From assembly GCA_035626395.1 (NCBI GenBank), contig DASPNR010000002.1:188501-252500 (forward strand): a stretch of DNA of 64,000 nt. Direction: 5' to 3'. This DNA is from Candidatus Limnocylindrales bacterium (GTDB lineage Bacteria; Desulfobacterota; Binatia; UBA1149; CAITLU01). Each line of letters starts with the position of its first letter. Position 1 is the stretch's first letter. The position numbers and the translations under genes were made by a program. Of this stretch, positions 1 to 8,794 are shown one piece after another. Under the pieces are notes generated by a model that did not search any database, was not told the DNA's origin, and worked only from the letters and a program-made list of their open reading frames with translations.

Positions 1-665
1 AGCCCGAGCGCCCGGCGCCGCCGCCGGCGCCGACGCTGTTTCCGCACGGCGCATGGTCGGGAAAGGCCGCGTACGCAGCGGCGGGCCTGGGCGCGTTGTG
101 CGTGGCGATCCACCTGTACGTGCACGAAGGCGTCGGGCCATCGCCGCGCTCACGGATGATCGAAGCGGGCGCGGTGGTGCCCTATCTCGTCGCGCAGGGC
201 GAGTGGTGGCGGCTGCTGAGCGCGGTCTTTCTGCACTTCGACATACGCCACTTGGTCAGCAACATGTCGGCGCTGGCCATCCTCGGCCCACCGCTCGCCG
301 CCGAGCTGGGCGTGGGGCGGTTCCTGGCGGCCTTCGTCATCAGCGGCGTTGCCGGCAACGTCCTCAGCCAGCTGCTGAACGCCAGCGCTGCGGTCAAGGC
401 CGGCGCCTCCGGCGGCGTGTGCGGCATCCTCGGCGCGCTGGCAGGGACGGCGCTGCCGTATGCCGCCGGAACCTATGAGCAGCGGCGTCCGGCGTGGCAG
501 ACGCTCGGTGCTCTGGCGGCGTTGTTCGGGATGATGGTGGGGTTCGAGCCGGGTCGCGATCACTATGCGCACGTCGGTGGCGTGCTGGCGGGCGTGGTGC
601 TGGGGCGCTGGCTGAGGCCGGCAAACTCACGCATCCTGCCGGTCCCCGACCAGGACGCCGGATGA
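1..665 (+). CDS. Rhomboid family intramembrane serine protease (5' end outside window)
   Basis: Rhomboids cleave transmembrane substrates inside the bilayer. The reading frame is open to the left edge, starting with a Pro/Ala-rich stretch, so the true start lies upstream and the first start-like codon inside the window (TTG at 96) is probably internal. Several hydrophobic helices are visible. The catalytic serine motif GASGG is encoded near 403-417 and the histidine motif AHVGG near 568-582, the expected Ser-His dyad of the family. The stop overlaps the next gene's ATG (ATGA), so the two are probably co-transcribed. The substrate cannot be told from the sequence. Confidence 0.88.
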   Translation, partial: PERPAPPPAPTLFPHGAWSGKAAYAAAGLGALCVAIHLYVHEGVGPSPRSRMIEAGAVVPYLVAQGEWWRLLSAVFLHFDIRHLVSNMSALAILGPPLAAELGVGRFLAAFVISGVAGNVLSQLLNASAAVKAGASGGVCGILGALAGTALPYAAGTYEQRRPAWQTLGALAALFGMMVGFEPGRDHYAHVGGVLAGVVLGRWLRPANSRILPVPDQDAG

Positions 666-1927
666 GGCCGCCTTCACTGATCGTTGCCGCGATGTCGATG
701 CTGGCTGCGCTCGCTGCCCCAGCCGCTGCCGACGAGCCGCCGGTCGGCACCATCATCACCGGTCAGAACTACCAGGCGTATACCGACCACATCGGCCCAT
801 CGATCCAGTGGTCATTGGATCGCGGGCTGCGCATCGAGGTCATCGCACCCGAGTATGTTCCGCTCGAGCCCGCGCGGCTCGAGGCCACGCAGAAATACCA
901 CGCGCAGTGCAAGCTCTCGAAGGACAAGAACAGGGTCGAGAACTACATCGCGGGGCTGCCCTTCCCCTTCGCCGACGAGAAGGATCCGGATGCGGCCGTC
1001 AAGCTGATGTTCAACTACGAGAACCGCATCGTCGTCGACGACCTCGACGTGCGCAATTTTGAATGCGACACAGGGAGCCTCGATCCGAAAAGCGGCCTGC
1101 GCATCGAGCGTCATTTCGTGCTCGGGCACTTCCGGCGCCTCTACTACGTCAGCCGCCTCTACCATGATCCCAAGCCGACGTGGGTGACGCCCGACGGCAT
1201 CCGCTATCGCGAGGTGCTCCATCCGATCCTGGAGCCGTTCGATCTCAAGGGCGTCGGCCTGACCTACAACCGGCACCAGGACCCGTTCCGACAGGACGAC
1301 AGCTGGCTCTACTACCCGCTGCTCAAGCGCGTGCGCAGACTGTCGTCGGCGCAGCGCTCGGACGCGTTGTTCGGCCAGGACGCCGACATCGACAGTTACG
1401 GCGGCTTTGCCGGCAACCCTGCCTGGATGGAATGGCGCCTACTCGGCACGAAGCGCCTTCTGGCGCCGCTGCACACCAGGAACTTTCCCGCCCGATGGGC
1501 CGCCGGCGGCGCGAATTTCCTGTTCGACGACACCTGGGAGATGCGCGACGTCTACGTCATCGAAGGGCGCTCGCGTCTGCCCGAGTACGCGTACTCGCGG
1601 CGCGTGATCTACCTGGACCGGCAGAGCTTCGTCATCGCCTACACCGAGCTGTACGACAAGAAGGGAGCGCTGTGGAAGGCCTGGGTCAATCAATGGAAGA
1701 TCGGCCGCAAGCCCTTCCCTGCCGCCAAGCGCGCCGTCTATGACTACGAGCAGCAGTTCATCCCGGCTCTGAGCATGTTCGACATGCAGCTCGACCACGC
1801 CACGCGCTGTCTGCTGCCCTCGCCATCGATCGCCGGCGAGGAAGGCTGGTACTTCAACTTCGGCGCGGCCGAGGGCACGACCGAGGACGTCTTCCTCATT
1901 TCCAACATCATCGCAGGCGGCCGCTGA
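662..1927 (+). CDS. DUF1329 family exported protein
   Basis: This 421-residue protein matches the DUF1329 family, exported outer-membrane-associated proteins found mainly in Proteobacteria and often near RND exporters or lipid and hydrocarbon genes; the biochemical role is unknown. The chosen ATG overlaps the rhomboid stop and gives a clean signal peptide (about residues 1-24, hydrophobic core then an AAA-type cleavage site). Longer starts upstream would lie in rhomboid coding sequence. The body is rich in aromatic and charged residues, with motifs such as DSWLYYP and YDKKG that are typical of the family. There is no transmembrane segment after the signal. Confidence 0.8.
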   Translation: MRPPSLIVAAMSMLAALAAPAAADEPPVGTIITGQNYQAYTDHIGPSIQWSLDRGLRIEVIAPEYVPLEPARLEATQKYHAQCKLSKDKNRVENYIAGLPFPFADEKDPDAAVKLMFNYENRIVVDDLDVRNFECDTGSLDPKSGLRIERHFVLGHFRRLYYVSRLYHDPKPTWVTPDGIRYREVLHPILEPFDLKGVGLTYNRHQDPFRQDDSWLYYPLLKRVRRLSSAQRSDALFGQDADIDSYGGFAGNPAWMEWRLLGTKRLLAPLHTRNFPARWAAGGANFLFDDTWEMRDVYVIEGRSRLPEYAYSRRVIYLDRQSFVIAYTELYDKKGALWKAWVNQWKIGRKPFPAAKRAVYDYEQQFIPALSMFDMQLDHATRCLLPSPSIAGEEGWYFNFGAAEGTTEDVFLISNIIAGGR

Positions 1928-2123
1928 GGCGCCGACGCGCCGAGCGCGACGAGGCGTGCCGCGCGTCGGGCAGCCGCAGCAGTCGTGGGCATCGGGGCAG
2001 GCGGTGCCTTGGCGCTTTGCCCTTGTGCGGGCCGCTGGCGTCCCTGTCCCTGGCGCGCTATAGGTCGGGCAACCCGGGGACTCGGGAATTTCCCATCTTT
2101 TCTGCAGCGAAGGAGAGCACCAG

Positions 2124-2885
2124 ATGAGCTATCTCGACCCGTACCTGCGCTGGATTCACATCATCGCGGGCATCGTTTGGATCGGTCACCTGTACTTCTT
2201 CAACTTCGTCAATGCGCCCTTCCAGACCACCATCGGTGGTGACGTCAAGAAGGCGGTCAATCCCGAGCTCCTGCCGCGTGCGCTGTGGTGGTTCCGCTGG
2301 GGCGCCGCCTGGACATGGATCACCGGCGTGCTGATGGCGATGATCCTCTTCTATCACGGCCGTCTTGCGCTGGAGGGCGAGGCGAGCTGGTCGATCGCCG
2401 CGCTGGTGGCCATCCTGCTGACCTTCGGCGGCTTCCTCGTCTACGACATGCTGATCTCGTCGGAGGCCATCGGCGACGTCAAGATCAAATACGCGGTCGG
2501 GTTCGTGCTGGTCGTCATGGTGATGCTCATCATGCGCTGGGCCGGCTTCAGCTACCGCGGCACGCTCATCCACGTCGGCGCGATGTTCGGCACGATCATG
2601 GCTTTCAACGTGTGGTTCCGCATCTGGCCCGCCCAGCAGAAGATCATCACCGCGGTCAAGAACGGAGAGGCGCCCGATGCCAAGCTCGTGGCGCTGGCGG
2701 GCCTGCGCTCACGGCACAACACCTATCTGTCGGTGCCGCTGCTGTTCACGATGATCAATCAGCATACGGTTACCGCCTTCCCGGACTCGGTGCCGCGCGA
2801 GGTGGGGCTGGGGATCATCATTCTGGTCGGTTGGCACGTGGTGTGGCAGCTGTACAAGCGGTCGGGCGCGGTCAAAGGCTTCTAG
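2124..2885 (+). CDS. PuuD-like membrane protein (Urate_ox_N domain) lacking cytochrome c
   Basis: The 253-residue protein matches the N-terminal membrane domain of PuuD-type urate hydroxylase: a start near YLRWIHIIAGIVWIG, about seven to eight hydrophobic helices, and several histidines on helix faces. Classical PuuD carries a C-terminal cytochrome c domain that takes the electrons. Here the protein stops right after the membrane part and has no CxxCH. A strong Shine-Dalgarno AGGAG (2111-2115) lies 8 bases before the ATG. No purine catabolism gene lies beside it, so urate as substrate is doubtful. It could be a related membrane redox or haem protein. Confidence 0.72.
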   Translation: MSYLDPYLRWIHIIAGIVWIGHLYFFNFVNAPFQTTIGGDVKKAVNPELLPRALWWFRWGAAWTWITGVLMAMILFYHGRLALEGEASWSIAALVAILLTFGGFLVYDMLISSEAIGDVKIKYAVGFVLVVMVMLIMRWAGFSYRGTLIHVGAMFGTIMAFNVWFRIWPAQQKIITAVKNGEAPDAKLVALAGLRSRHNTYLSVPLLFTMINQHTVTAFPDSVPREVGLGIIILVGWHVVWQLYKRSGAVKGF

Positions 2886-3037
2886 GGCGGCAGGCCGCGC
2901 AGGGCGTTCTGCGGCGTCTCGCGTGCTCGCTCCGGCGGGCCTCCAGCCCGCCTGCGCTGTGCACGCGGCGCGCGCCTTGCATCTCACCCGCTCTGCGCGG
3001 CCTGGTCGGCGTGGGCTCGTCGCTTCCCGCCTCGCCG

Positions 3038-3646
3038 TCACGCGCCGGCTGAAGGCCGCGACTTCATCGCTTCGTGCCACCTGGCGAGATTCGTGAGGCT
3101 GGGGTCATAGCCTTCGCCGACCAGGCCGCCGAAGTCGATGGTGCAGAAGAGCGTGATGTCGGCGATGGTGTAGCGGTCGCCGGCGACGTAGGGCCGGCTA
3201 CCGAGGATTTCGTCGATCCATGCAAGGCGCTTGCGGGCGGCAGCTCGGCTCGGCTCGACCATGCCTTCGACCTGCGTGATGCGGCCCTTGAAGAAGGGAC
3301 TGCCGTGCCGGAACGCGCCGAGCAGCGGGAACATCACCTCGAGCTCCATGCGCCGCTCCCACATCCTGGTGAACGCGCGCTCTTCGGGCGTCCGGCCGAT
3401 CAGTGCCGGCTCCGGATGCAGATCCTCGAAGTACTCACAGATGGCAAGGCTCTCGGCCAGCACGCGGCCGTCATCGAGCTCGAGCGCCGGAAGCGTTCCG
3501 ATCGGGTTCTTCGCCAGAAACTCGCGCTGGCGGTTGGCGCCCGAGCGGATGTCGACCTGCTCCAGCGGCACGGTAATGCCCTTCTCGGCCAGGAAGATGC
3601 GCACGCGGCGCGGGTTCGGTGCGATGGTCGAGTCGTACAGTTTCAT
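3038..3646 (-). CDS. Glutathione S-transferase family protein
   Basis: A 202-residue cytosolic GST. The N-terminal thioredoxin-like domain (about 1-80) carries a Ser near residue 6 in the usual activating position, the NPIGTLPAL segment with the cis-proline, and the ES pair (AESLAICEYFE) that binds the glutathione gamma-glutamyl group. An all-helical C-terminal domain follows, with the GDRYTIADI N-capping motif. The ATG at 3646 gives the standard MKLYDS start. It conjugates or isomerises electrophilic substrates that cannot be named here. It is flanked by a CoA-transferase gene in the same direction, 188 bases away, which weakly suggests catabolism of organic acids. Confidence 0.9.
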   Translation of the reverse strand: MKLYDSTIAPNPRRVRIFLAEKGITVPLEQVDIRSGANRQREFLAKNPIGTLPALELDDGRVLAESLAICEYFEDLHPEPALIGRTPEERAFTRMWERRMELEVMFPLLGAFRHGSPFFKGRITQVEGMVEPSRAAARKRLAWIDEILGSRPYVAGDRYTIADITLFCTIDFGGLVGEGYDPSLTNLARWHEAMKSRPSAGA

Positions 3647-3834
3647 CGTCGGCTCCTGTGTCTCGGCGCATCCGGAGCGGGCAACCTAGCCGGTGACGCG
3701 ATCAGTGCAAGAAGTGCAGTCGCTGCGGCGGGGACGATGGCGGCCTGAGCCGGCGCGACATCGACGACGACGTGCGAAGCGTTGCAAGGCGGGTGCGGCG
3801 AAGAGTTTGCGGCAGCTGGCGGACGGCCGCGCTG

Positions 3835-5019
3835 CTATCGCGGTGGCAGACGCGACGAGATGACGGCGTCGCGTTCGAGCGCAGCCACTTCTTCCGCCGA
3901 CAGGCCAAGCAGCCGCGACAGGATCTCCGCATTGTGCTCGCCGCGAAACGCGGCGCTTCCACGCACACCGGCCTCGGCGTCCGAGAAGCGATACGGGCTG
4001 TTGAGCACGTACGTCGTCCGCCCGCTGCGGTCGTCGACGGGAACGGTCATGCGCCGGGCGCGCGTCTGCTCGGACTGCAGCGCCTCGGCCATCGTCACCA
4101 CCTTGGCCGCCGCCATCCCGCGCGCGTGCAGCGTGGCCACCGCCGCAGCGGCGCTCGGCTGGCCTTCCACCCAGTCCTGCACGTGCGCCTCGAGCTCGGG
4201 CAGGCACGCCTCGCGCTTTTCGTAGGTGTCGTAGCGGGGGTCGGTCAGCAGCTCGGGCGCCTTCATGAGCGCGACGAGCTCGGCCCACTGCGCGCGCGGA
4301 TCGGCGGGAATCACCACGTGCTCGCCCTTGCAGCGATAGACCCACGCACACAGGAAGTCGGTGTCGGAGCCGCCGTCGCCGAAGAGATGAAAATTGGCCG
4401 CCTCCTGGATGGCCAGCAGCGCATCATGCATGGCCATGTCGATGAACTGCCCTCGCCCCGTCCTTTGCCGAAGCTGGAGCGCAGCCAGGATCGCGATCGC
4501 CGCCTGCAGGCCTGTCACGGTATCGCCGACCGCCAGCACCGAGTCTTCGGGCTCGTGATGCCAGGCAGCCGCCTGACGGTGGAGCATTCCCGTGGCGGCG
4601 TGCACGACGCCTGCGAACGCTCGGCGACCGCGCTCAGGGCTGTCGTGGCCAAAGCCGCTGATCGAGCAGTAGATCAGCGCCGGATTGCGCGACCGCAGCG
4701 CCGCCTGGCCGAGCCCGAGGCCGTCCATGACACCGGGACGGAAATTCTCCACCACCACGTCGCACGCCGCGGCCAGAGATGCGGCCAGCTCGCGGCCGGC
4801 GGCCTTCTTCATGTCGATGGAGACGTTGGCCTTCCCCGCGTTCTGCTGCAGGAAGTAGCCGCTCATGCCGCCGCGCCGGCGGCCCAGCCGGCGCGACAGA
4901 TCGCCCTCGGGCGTCTCGACCTTGATGACCTCGGCGCCCAGGTCCGACAGGATGCGGGTGCAGAACGGTCCGGCCAGCACATGGCTGAAATCGGCGACGC
5001 GGATGCCGGTCAGCGGCAT
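3835..5019 (-). CDS. CaiB/BaiF (class III) CoA-transferase
   Basis: Class III CoA-transferases move CoA between carboxylic acids through an aspartyl-CoA thioester. The 394-residue frame begins MPLTGIRVADF with the AGP and DLGAEVIKVE motifs of the family, and the catalytic Asp sits at about residue 166 in VGDTVTG. An in-frame TTG at 5058 would add 13 residues; I prefer the ATG at 5019 because the family start lies there, although neither has a clear ribosome site. Substrate is unknown; relatives act on carnitine, bile acids, succinate/benzylsuccinate and alpha-methylacyl-CoA. It could serve steroid or aromatic side-chain degradation. Confidence 0.9.
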   Translation of the reverse strand: MPLTGIRVADFSHVLAGPFCTRILSDLGAEVIKVETPEGDLSRRLGRRRGGMSGYFLQQNAGKANVSIDMKKAAGRELAASLAAACDVVVENFRPGVMDGLGLGQAALRSRNPALIYCSISGFGHDSPERGRRAFAGVVHAATGMLHRQAAAWHHEPEDSVLAVGDTVTGLQAAIAILAALQLRQRTGRGQFIDMAMHDALLAIQEAANFHLFGDGGSDTDFLCAWVYRCKGEHVVIPADPRAQWAELVALMKAPELLTDPRYDTYEKREACLPELEAHVQDWVEGQPSAAAAVATLHARGMAAAKVVTMAEALQSEQTRARRMTVPVDDRSGRTTYVLNSPYRFSDAEAGVRGSAAFRGEHNAEILSRLLGLSAEEVAALERDAVISSRLPPR

Positions 5020-5108
5020 CCGCGTCTTGTCGGGCGGAGAATCGGGAAAAGCTGCCAAGCAGAGACGGGGGCGGAAGACGCAGCCGCGCCTGCCGCCCCG
5101 ACTTGGCT

Positions 5109-7541
5109 CTAGTTGCGGACGAACCGATCGGTGCCGGCGATGCTGCCGCCTTCCTCGGCGCCCGGAGTCGGGTTGAACTCGCGGAAGCGCTTCACGGGCA
5201 GGTTGGTGCCCTCGTACGCCAGCACTTCGTGCCCGCCTTCGGGTCGCGGGATCAGCACCAGGATCTCCTGACGCTCGTCCAGATCGACGTCGGCGGCGGC
5301 CACGCGCGCTCCGCCGGTGTAGCTGACCGGACGCGCCAGGATGCTGATGAGGTCGTCGTCGCGGCCGAACGTCACGCGATTGCCCTGATCGTCGAACACC
5401 TTGATCAGCGCGTTGCCCTGTCGCGGCGCCGTCACGATGCGCTTGTCGCCGCTGCCGGCCAGGTCGATGACCGCGACGTCCACACCCGAGAACTCGACGG
5501 GGTCGTACGCCAGGAACTGGCTGAGCAGAGCGCCCTCGCGGTTGAACACCTTGACGATCGGAACGCCGCGCGTGGTGCCGACGACGATCTCGTCCTCGTT
5601 GCCGCCGACCACGTCGCCGACGGCCACAGTGGCGCCGCCTGCGTTGATCGGGATGAACTCGTTGTAGACGTCGGTCGAGGCAAAGGCCTGGAACTCGTCG
5701 ATGATGAAGAACGGGTCTTCCTCATCGAGGCGCTTGAAGATGCGCACGACCACGTTGCCGTCGGTCGAATCGGACTGCGCGCAGACCAGGTCCTCGTTGA
5801 TTTCCTGGTCGATCTCGCCGCCGTCGCACTCGGCGCCCGACTGCACCTCGATCGGGAAGACGCGGAAGCGGTCCACCAGCTTGTCGCGGCGGCCCAGGCG
5901 GTAGACCTCGACCGTGGAGTCGGTGGAGCCGTGGCCGGTCGAGATCGCGGCCTGCACGGCCTTGGGAGCCGGCACATTGGCGCCGCGATCGTTCAGGACC
6001 GTCACGTCCAGCTCACCGAGCTGGATGCCGTTGAGGGCGACCGTGTCCATCTCGAGGCGGCGGCCGTTGCGGTTGAAGGAGCGCAGGCGCGCGCGCGTGG
6101 GCGTCTCGGGCAGCGCGGTGACGATGCGCGTCTCGAGGCCGCGGCGCCCCGCGAAGCGGAACAGCTCCTCGCCGTTGACGCCCGAAAGAATGCGTACCGT
6201 GCCGGCCCCGCGACGACCGAAGGGCGCGTCGCCGAGCGTGCCGACGAGGACATCCGGGACCTCGTCGAGGTTGAAGTCGAGGCCGCCTTCGAGCGCCCAG
6301 CCGAACTGCTCTTCGCGCCGGTCGCCCTCGAGCTCCCAGATCTGCGAGCCGTCCACGCCAGAGAGCGTGACGACGCGGCCGGCATCGGGCGCCTTCAGCT
6401 CGTTCACGAAGATGTCGAACTGCGAGGCCGCAGCCGCGAAGTCGGTGACGAGGTCGCCGTCGATGTCGCCGATGGTGGCCACGGCGTCGCCGAAGCGTGC
6501 GCCTTCCTGCACCTCGGTGTCGGCCTTGACCCAGTGTCGCTCGCCGTCGACGCCGAACAGCGTCACCAGACCCGACAGCCTCACGCCCGTGTCGTCGGAA
6601 CCGTCCGAGCCGGCGATGAAATCCTTGATGCCGTCGTTCTGGACGTCACCTGCGTAATCGATCGACTTGCCGATGCCGTCTCGGCGCGCGCCGACGACAC
6701 GGAAGAGCTCCTCGTCCAGATTGGTCGGGGAGACCAGGTCGACCACGCCGGCGCGGCGAACCTGGAAGATGTTGACCTCGTCGCTGCCGACGAGGAAATC
6801 GGTCACGCCGTCGCCGTCGATGTCCTCGGCGGCGGAGAGGCTGCGGCCGTAGTTCTTGCCGGCCTTGGGACCGACCTTGAATCCGAGGAAGTCGCCGTTG
6901 CGGCCCGATACGATCCAGACGCGGCCAGGCTGGCTGCGGCCGTCGGGAAGGCTGTCGGTGGAGGCGCTGACGACGAAGTCGTGCTTGCCGTCGTCGTTGA
7001 CGTCGTTGAGAGGCTGGATCTTTTCGCCGAAGCCCGAGTGCGCGTTGGTGCCGAAGACGACCATGCGGCGCTTGCGGCGCTGCCACACGTCGACGCGCCC
7101 GGCCTGGTCCTTGGTGCGAACGAGCGGATCGCGCTGGTCGTAGGGGGTGACGTCGTAGCCGGGCGAGCCGACCGCAAGCTCATCGCGACCGTCGCCGTTG
7201 ACGTCGCGGATGAAGGAGACCGCGGCGCCCATCCACTGACCGTCCTGGCTGCCTCTCTTGGTGAAGAGCTTCTTGCCGTTGCGCCCGTCCAGGACGACGA
7301 CGCGACCCGCCTTCGGATGAAGACGGGCGAAGGTGCATGGCGCGCCGACGGCGATGTCATTGACGCCGTCGCCGTTGAAGTCGCCGTTGGCCGCGATCGC
7401 GAACCCCATCTGGTCGCCGCCGGTCTGGCAGGGAACATGAAAGGGTTGTGCGAAGGCCGCAGCAGGCAGCATCAGCATGACGAGCGACGCCAAGCCGAGG
7501 CCGGCGTGCAGCTTGCACGAAGTGGAGTTCACGATTCTCAT
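5109..7541 (-). CDS. Secreted FG-GAP/VCBS repeat protein (integrin-alpha-like)
   Basis: This 810-residue protein starts with a signal peptide (ATG at 7541; hydrophobic core, AAAFAQP cleavage region); an upstream in-frame start at 7601 would bury it. The body is a series of FG-GAP repeats with calcium loops of the DxNxDG type: DFNGDGVND, DVNGDGRDE, DVNDDGKHD, DIDGDGVTD, DVQNDGIKD, and degenerate DIDGDLVTD and DFNLDEVPD. A beta-rich region follows, ending with DVDLDERQE. Such repeats fold as a beta-propeller and commonly serve adhesion or surface binding. No anchor, catalytic domain or C-terminal sorting tag is obvious. It stands alone between a CoA-transferase gene and a tRNA gene. Confidence 0.85.
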   Translation of the reverse strand: MRIVNSTSCKLHAGLGLASLVMLMLPAAAFAQPFHVPCQTGGDQMGFAIAANGDFNGDGVNDIAVGAPCTFARLHPKAGRVVVLDGRNGKKLFTKRGSQDGQWMGAAVSFIRDVNGDGRDELAVGSPGYDVTPYDQRDPLVRTKDQAGRVDVWQRRKRRMVVFGTNAHSGFGEKIQPLNDVNDDGKHDFVVSASTDSLPDGRSQPGRVWIVSGRNGDFLGFKVGPKAGKNYGRSLSAAEDIDGDGVTDFLVGSDEVNIFQVRRAGVVDLVSPTNLDEELFRVVGARRDGIGKSIDYAGDVQNDGIKDFIAGSDGSDDTGVRLSGLVTLFGVDGERHWVKADTEVQEGARFGDAVATIGDIDGDLVTDFAAAASQFDIFVNELKAPDAGRVVTLSGVDGSQIWELEGDRREEQFGWALEGGLDFNLDEVPDVLVGTLGDAPFGRRGAGTVRILSGVNGEELFRFAGRRGLETRIVTALPETPTRARLRSFNRNGRRLEMDTVALNGIQLGELDVTVLNDRGANVPAPKAVQAAISTGHGSTDSTVEVYRLGRRDKLVDRFRVFPIEVQSGAECDGGEIDQEINEDLVCAQSDSTDGNVVVRIFKRLDEEDPFFIIDEFQAFASTDVYNEFIPINAGGATVAVGDVVGGNEDEIVVGTTRGVPIVKVFNREGALLSQFLAYDPVEFSGVDVAVIDLAGSGDKRIVTAPRQGNALIKVFDDQGNRVTFGRDDDLISILARPVSYTGGARVAAADVDLDERQEILVLIPRPEGGHEVLAYEGTNLPVKRFREFNPTPGAEEGGSIAGTDRFVRN

Positions 7542-7865
7542 ACGCAGGGCTTCCCGTTCAGAGTCAGACGCCGCGTTGCGGCCCCCCGATACTATCGACA
7601 TTCCAAGCCTTTACTAAAAACCGCGACCAGTGCGACCCACGCCCGTGAGTCGAGCGAAGGGGGCGAAGGGTTCCGCGGAACGAGCCACCACCAAAAGCCG
7701 CCGCTGCAATCTGGTCGAAGCATGCGGCCCCTTTGGCCGTTCCATAAGGCAGTCCCCCCTGAAAGCTCAAGCGTGAGACGGCATTCTAACAGAACGACCT
7801 GGGTATGCTACGGTTTCGGGCTCTCGAATTGAAGCCGAAAACCGAACGGCCATCGAGAGATAAGT
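7542..7865. other. Intergenic region between FG-GAP gene and tRNA-Gly
   Basis: No gene is supported in these 324 bases. It must hold the promoter of the leftward FG-GAP gene, but I see no convincing -35/-10 pair. Two structures stand out: a perfect 12-base palindrome GTTCCGCGGAAC at 7670-7681, and an inverted repeat with 7-base arms CTCTCGA/TCGAGAG at 7821-7827 and 7853-7859 enclosing a smaller GCCG/CGGC stem. The latter lies just past the tRNA 3' end and may form a processing or termination hairpin, but it lacks a T-run. Confidence 0.5.
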
Positions 7866-7942
7866 TGGAGCGGGTGACCGGGATCGAACCGGCGACCTTC
7901 TGCATGGCAAGCAGACGCTCTAGCCAGCTGAGCTACACCCGC
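7866..7942 (-). tRNA. tRNA-Gly (anticodon GCC), CCA encoded
   Basis: Read on the minus strand, this is a complete cloverleaf. The acceptor stem pairs GCGGGTG with CACCCGC, followed by the discriminator T usual for bacterial tRNA-Gly and an encoded CCA. The D-arm has the standard AGCTCAGCTGG, the anticodon loop is TTGCCAT with GCC in the middle (7906-7908 on the plus strand), and the T-arm has GGTTCGATCC. Length is 77 with CCA. There is no intron and no second tRNA beside it. Confidence 0.98.
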
Positions 7943-7963
7943 CCAAAGCGGAAAGACGGGCAG

Positions 7964-7991
7964 TTTGTAACCGAATCCGGCGTCCATGCAA
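7964..7991 (-). promoter_or_regulatory. Candidate sigma-70 promoter for tRNA-Gly
   Basis: On the minus strand TTGCAT (7991-7986) and TACAAA (7969-7964) are separated by 16 bases, and the expected start would be about 15 bases before the mature tRNA 5' end. Each hexamer matches consensus at about four of six positions. Its position, between the pgsA terminator and the tRNA, fits an independent tRNA transcript. Confidence 0.45.
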
Positions 7992-8006
7992 GTGGGCGGT
8001 CGGGTG

Positions 8007-8028
8007 AAAAGGCCGCGATTTCACGGCC
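8007..8028 (-). terminator. Likely intrinsic terminator after pgsA
   Basis: In the minus-strand RNA the 18 bases of 8028-8011 fold into a hairpin (GGCCGUG paired with CGCGGCC, one G-U pair, four-base AAAU loop), followed by UUUU. It sits 21 bases past the pgsA stop. The U-run is short, so efficiency is uncertain. Confidence 0.5.
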
Positions 8029-8049
8029 GACCCCGCATTTCCGCCACAT

Positions 8050-8658
8050 TCACCCCCAGCGGGCCGGCCGCAGCCGGAGCCGTGCAAAGACCTGGAGGTG
8101 ATAGTCCACGGCCGACCACGTGCCCACCACCGCCGACAGCACCAGCAAGGTCAGGCCGACGTCGTGGAAGCTGACCCCGAGGTACCGGTAATGAACGATC
8201 AGGAAGTGCACGCCGAGCGTCTGCAGGAGCATCTTCGTCTTGCCGGTGACCTCGGCGCCCATGACGATCCCCTCCACGGCCGCGATGCTGCGCAGGCCCG
8301 TCACCGAAAGCTCACGGCCGATGATGACCACCAGCAGCCAGCCCGGCACGCCGGGGTCTCGCTCGAGAACGCCGAGCATGACCAGCGCCGAAACCACCAG
8401 CAGCTTGTCGGCCAGAGGATCGAGCAGCTTGCCGAGCGGGGTGACCAGCCCGTAGCGCCGCGCGATCCAGCCGTCCAGAAAGTCGGTCATGGACGCCAGG
8501 AAGAACACGCCCATTGCGGCCACCGACTCGCGCGGCCCCGGATAGCTGAGCAGCCATACGAGCAGGGGAATGGCCAGGATGCGTAGCAGGGTCAGAATGT
8601 TGGGAAGCTGGCGGAACAGCTCGCTTCCGTCCTGCGCGTCGCTTCCGTCGTGTGGCAT
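8050..8658 (-). CDS. pgsA: CDP-diacylglycerol--glycerol-3-phosphate 3-phosphatidyltransferase
   Basis: PgsA makes phosphatidylglycerophosphate, the first committed step to phosphatidylglycerol and cardiolipin, in the inner membrane. The 202-residue protein has the CDP-alcohol phosphotransferase signature D-x2-D-G-x2-A-R-x8-G-x3-D-x3-D, running from Asp59 (DFLDGWIARR) to Asp84 (LLDPLAD), and about five hydrophobic helices. The PNILTLLRI start of the catalytic domain follows a short polar N-tail. It is transcribed leftwards, away from nadB, and appears to be a single-gene unit ended by a hairpin. Confidence 0.95.
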   Translation of the reverse strand: MPHDGSDAQDGSELFRQLPNILTLLRILAIPLLVWLLSYPGPRESVAAMGVFFLASMTDFLDGWIARRYGLVTPLGKLLDPLADKLLVVSALVMLGVLERDPGVPGWLLVVIIGRELSVTGLRSIAAVEGIVMGAEVTGKTKMLLQTLGVHFLIVHYRYLGVSFHDVGLTLLVLSAVVGTWSAVDYHLQVFARLRLRPARWG

Positions 8659-8756
8659 TACGCAACCCTACCGTGGCACGAAGAGTGCGCGCCGCGCAGC
8701 AGAGCGCGCTCAAGGTAGCCCTTTCCCCGCTGCGCCGCCACCCGCTGACAGGTGCT

Positions 8757-8785
8757 TTGGCCCCGTTCCGGTGAGCGAGTAGACT
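8757..8785 (+). promoter_or_regulatory. Candidate promoter of nadB
   Basis: TTGGCC (8757-8762) and TAGACT (8780-8785) are 17 bases apart, each matching the sigma-70 consensus at four of six bases. Transcription would start near 8792, only a few bases before the nadB ATG, so the mRNA would be nearly leaderless. This agrees with the absence of a Shine-Dalgarno sequence there. Confidence 0.3.
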
Positions 8786-8794
8786 TTGCCGTCC

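Noticed and set aside
2084..2094. GGGAATTTCCC palindrome before the PuuD-like gene
   Set aside because: Only five-base arms, single copy and no regulator next to it; chance level.
5103..7832. 909-codon plus-strand frame opposite the FG-GAP gene
   Set aside because: The calcium-loop repeats, signal peptide and start lie in the minus-strand frame; the plus frame is a repetitive Asp/Ala/Val shadow.
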